DNA of 7,465 bases from positions 1 to 7,465 of the forward strand of contig RFHN01000132.1 of NCBI GenBank assembly GCA_003695835.1. Reading direction: 5' to 3'. This stretch comes from Armatimonadota bacterium. GTDB lineage: Bacteria > Armatimonadota > Fimbriimonadia > Fimbriimonadales > ATM1. Positions within the stretch are counted from its first letter, which is position 1, and each line of letters starts with the position of its first letter. Both the position numbers and the translations under genes were made by a program. Shown one piece after another: positions 5,591 to 7,465 of the stretch. The notes beneath the pieces are model-generated. The model did no database searches. It worked only from the letters and a program-made list of their open reading frames with translations, and had not been told where the DNA came from.

Positions 5591-6472
5591 ATGAGCGAAC
5601 AGACGACAAGCCAGCCGATCATCGTCAAGAAGGTCCGCAAAGGGGGCGAGGGTCACCACGGCGGCTCCTGGAAAGTCGCGTTCGCTGACTTCATGACCGC
5701 GATGATGGCGTTCTTCCTCGTCATGTGGATCATCGGTCTCGATCAAGAAACTCGCAGCGCCATCGCCGGGTACTTCCAAGACCCCCTCGACTTCGCAAAG
5801 AAATCGAGCGGAAATCGTTTGGAGAATCTCCTGGAACACGGCGCGCCGGGTTCCGACGAAAAGAAGCAGCGCGAGGGAGAATCGAAAGACCGCGAGATCA
5901 ACGAGATGAGCGCGATCGCTCAAGAGATCAAGCAAGCGCTCAAGACCGCATCCGATCAGAACCCTCAACTGGAGGACCTGAGCAAGTACGTCAAGATCGA
6001 AGGAACCGAGGAAGGGCTGCTGTTGGAGTTTCTCGAGAGCCTCGGTTCTGTGTTCTTCGACACGGGTAGCGCCCAACTGAAGCCCGAAGCGAAACAGCTG
6101 TTCGCCGTCGTCGCCAAAGTCTTGACCAAGCACGATCGTCCGTTCGTCGTAGACGGCCACACCGATGCTCGCCCGTACAAACAGACAGGCTACAACAATA
6201 TCTACCTCTCCCAAGACCGCGCTCGAAGCGTGGTGCTGGAGATGCTGCGCCTCGGCGTTCCGGAAAATCGGATCCTGGCGGTCCGCGGATTCGGGCCACA
6301 CCGCCTCCGCAACAAGCAGGACCCCTACCACTACACAAACCGGCGCGTAACGATCCTGCTTCCCTATTCCTGGGAGCAATCGTCCGTGCTCGGTTCCTCC
6401 GGAGATGGCCCCCTTTCCGAAGCCTTCTCGAAGCCGGTGGACATCCGCGCCCCGTCCGAGCAAAAGCCGTAA
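5591..6472 (+). CDS. motB: flagellar motor stator protein MotB
   Basis: MotB is the 293-residue partner of MotA: it provides the ion-binding carboxylate and anchors the stator to peptidoglycan. A basic N-terminal tail is followed by HGGSWKVAFADFMTAMMAFF, in which Asp33 corresponds to the essential E. coli Asp32. One membrane helix runs from about 34 to 50. Residues 51-135 form a charged periplasmic linker that includes the plug region just after the helix. An OmpA-like peptidoglycan-binding domain covers about 140-258, with FFDTGSAQLKP (155-165), VDGHTDARPY (187-196), SQDRARSV (207-214) and the terminal NRRVTI (250-255). The ATG follows the motA stop by 3 nt, which implies co-transcription. 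Its nearest ribosome binding site, AAGGA at 5573-5577, is inside motA with a long 13-nt spacer, so translation may be coupled. All key residues are present and I see no truncation. Confidence 0.95.
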   Translation: MSEQTTSQPIIVKKVRKGGEGHHGGSWKVAFADFMTAMMAFFLVMWIIGLDQETRSAIAGYFQDPLDFAKKSSGNRLENLLEHGAPGSDEKKQREGESKDREINEMSAIAQEIKQALKTASDQNPQLEDLSKYVKIEGTEEGLLLEFLESLGSVFFDTGSAQLKPEAKQLFAVVAKVLTKHDRPFVVDGHTDARPYKQTGYNNIYLSQDRARSVVLEMLRLGVPENRILAVRGFGPHRLRNKQDPYHYTNRRVTILLPYSWEQSSVLGSSGDGPLSEAFSKPVDIRAPSEQKP

Positions 6473-6490
6473 CGGTGATAGGAACACAAT

Positions 6491-6495
6491 AGGAG
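6491..6495 (+). promoter_or_regulatory. unusually close ribosome binding site of the desulfurase gene
   Basis: AGGAG stands only 1 nt before GTG 6497, much closer than normal. A weaker AGGA at 6480-6483 lies 13 nt upstream. An in-frame TAG at 6479-6481, with no other start codon after it, leaves GTG 6497 as the only upstream start. Initiation may therefore be weak or coupled to motB. Confidence 0.5.
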
Positions 6496-6496
6496 C

Positions 6497-7465
6497 GTGC
6501 CGGTCTACGCGGACCACGCAGCGACAACGCCTCTCGATCCTCGCGTCCTGGAGGCGATGCTGCCCTTTCTCCAAGAGGAGTACGGAAATCCCAGCAGCGT
6601 CCACGCGTGGGGCAGGCGCGCACGGATGGCCCTCGACGAAGCGCGCGAAGTGATTGCCGCGGCCCTCGGCGCACACCCGCAGGAGATTTTCTTTACTTCT
6701 TCCGGTACAGAAGCGGCGAACCTTGCGCTGCTCGGCACAGCCCTGAAACATCGCGGAGGCGCAAGGAACCGATTCCTGCTCGCATCCCTCGAACACCACT
6801 GCGTCCTCGAGTGCGCAGATCGCCTTCGCGAGTGGGGCTTCGAAGTCGAGTTTCTCCCCTGCACGCGCGAAGGTGAGGTGCTTGCAAGAACTGTCGAGGA
6901 GAAGATCAACGACCGCACCCTGCTCGTTTCCGTCATGCACGCAAACAACGAGGTCGGCACGATCAACGATGTTCGGAGCATCGGGCGCATCTGTCGCGAG
7001 GCGGGAGCGCTGTACCACTGCGACGCCGTGCAATCGTTTACCGTGTTGCCCCTGCAGGACGCTTTCGAATGGGCCGATCTCATATCTCTGTCCGCACACA
7101 AAATCTACGGCCCGAAAGGTGTGGGGGCGCTCTTCGCGAGAGCGGGAGCCTTTCCGAAACCGCTTCTTCTTGGCGGTGGGCAAGAACGGGAGCTCCGCGC
7201 CGGAACCGAGAACGTCGCGGGTATCGTCGGCTTTGCAGCCGCGACGAAACTCGCCCTCGAGGATCCGGGTCGTTGGGAACGCGTTCGCTCGGTTCGCGAT
7301 TCGTTCGTGGAAGCGCTTGCACGGAACCGCCGAGTTCAGTTCACGCTCGACCGATGGGAAAACGTACTTCCCGGACACGCCCATTTCCGGATCCCTGGCC
7401 GGAAAGCCGAGACCGTGCTGATTCACCTCGATCGTCGCGGAATCGCTGCCAGCTCGGGCGCAGCC
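6497..7465 (+). CDS. cysteine desulfurase, NifS/IscS family (3' end cut by window)
   Basis: This PLP enzyme takes sulfur from L-cysteine, giving alanine and an enzyme persulfide that feeds Fe-S cluster assembly or tRNA thiolation. The 323 residues seen (family usually 380-400) start at GTG 6497 with MPVYADHAATTPLDPRV, the normal family N-terminus. Hallmarks follow: YGNPSSVHAWGRRAR (29-43), the cofactor-phosphate loop SGTEAAN (69-75), EHH with the ring-stacking His100, MHANNEVGTIND (147-158), HCDAVQ (174-179) with Asp176 and Gln179, the PLP lysine Lys202 in SAHKIYGPKG, and RAGTENV (234-240). The window stops after AASSGAA, just where the catalytic Cys of the S-S-G-x-A-C loop is expected. The gene follows motB by 24 nt on the same strand and is probably co-transcribed, although it has no motility role. 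NifS, IscS or a tRNA-thiolation partner cannot be told apart without the downstream gene. Confidence 0.93.
   Translation, partial: MPVYADHAATTPLDPRVLEAMLPFLQEEYGNPSSVHAWGRRARMALDEAREVIAAALGAHPQEIFFTSSGTEAANLALLGTALKHRGGARNRFLLASLEHHCVLECADRLREWGFEVEFLPCTREGEVLARTVEEKINDRTLLVSVMHANNEVGTINDVRSIGRICREAGALYHCDAVQSFTVLPLQDAFEWADLISLSAHKIYGPKGVGALFARAGAFPKPLLLGGGQERELRAGTENVAGIVGFAAATKLALEDPGRWERVRSVRDSFVEALARNRRVQFTLDRWENVLPGHAHFRIPGRKAETVLIHLDRRGIAASSGAA

Noticed and set aside
5009..7426. An 805-codon open frame on the - strand
   Set aside because: It lies antisense to motA, motB and the desulfurase, all of which have clear family motifs. Its translation is rich in Arg, His and Asp with no recognisable domain, as expected from the complement of GC-rich codons.

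Overview
The window is a GC-rich (roughly 60% by eye) bacterial chromosomal segment in which every gene I can support lies on the + strand. It holds five complete or near-complete genes and one gene cut by the right edge. MotA and MotB, the stator proteins of the flagellar motor, indicate a flagellated, diderm-type or at least peptidoglycan-bearing bacterium. A lipobox lipoprotein and an Fe(II) homogentisate dioxygenase fit an aerobic heterotroph. I cannot place the phylum from sequence alone. The short dioxygenase form, the PQQ-like propeller lipoprotein and the EF-hand/beta-sandwich protein would suit a less-studied phylum such as Armatimonadota, but that is a guess.

Left part (1-3175): an unrecognised protein with an N-terminal beta-rich domain, a helical middle and two C-terminal calcium-loop motifs. 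A 272-bp gap containing an 11-bp inverted repeat follows, then a 478-residue lipoprotein predicted to fold as a PQQ-type beta-propeller. The lipoprotein gene ends at a perfect 15-bp hairpin.

Middle (3176-4607): a 220-bp hairpin-rich leader, then a stand-alone short-form homogentisate 1,2-dioxygenase with its metal ligands intact. A terminator-like hairpin followed by a T-rich stretch closes this unit. No other tyrosine or homogentisate catabolism gene is visible nearby.

Right part (4608-7465): motA and motB lie 3 nt apart and are preceded by an exact match to the flagellar sigma-28 (FliA/SigD) -10 octamer, GCCGATAA, the most informative regulatory signal here. Twenty-four nucleotides after motB a cysteine desulfurase of the NifS/IscS type begins at a GTG. 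The window ends directly before the codon where its catalytic cysteine is expected.

The genes do not form one pathway: they are separate units (unknown protein, propeller lipoprotein, hmgA, motAB plus desulfurase) separated by terminator-like hairpins. I see no mobile element, CRISPR array, tRNA or rRNA, and no clear sign of a new defence or biosynthetic system. The main unknown is the first gene.
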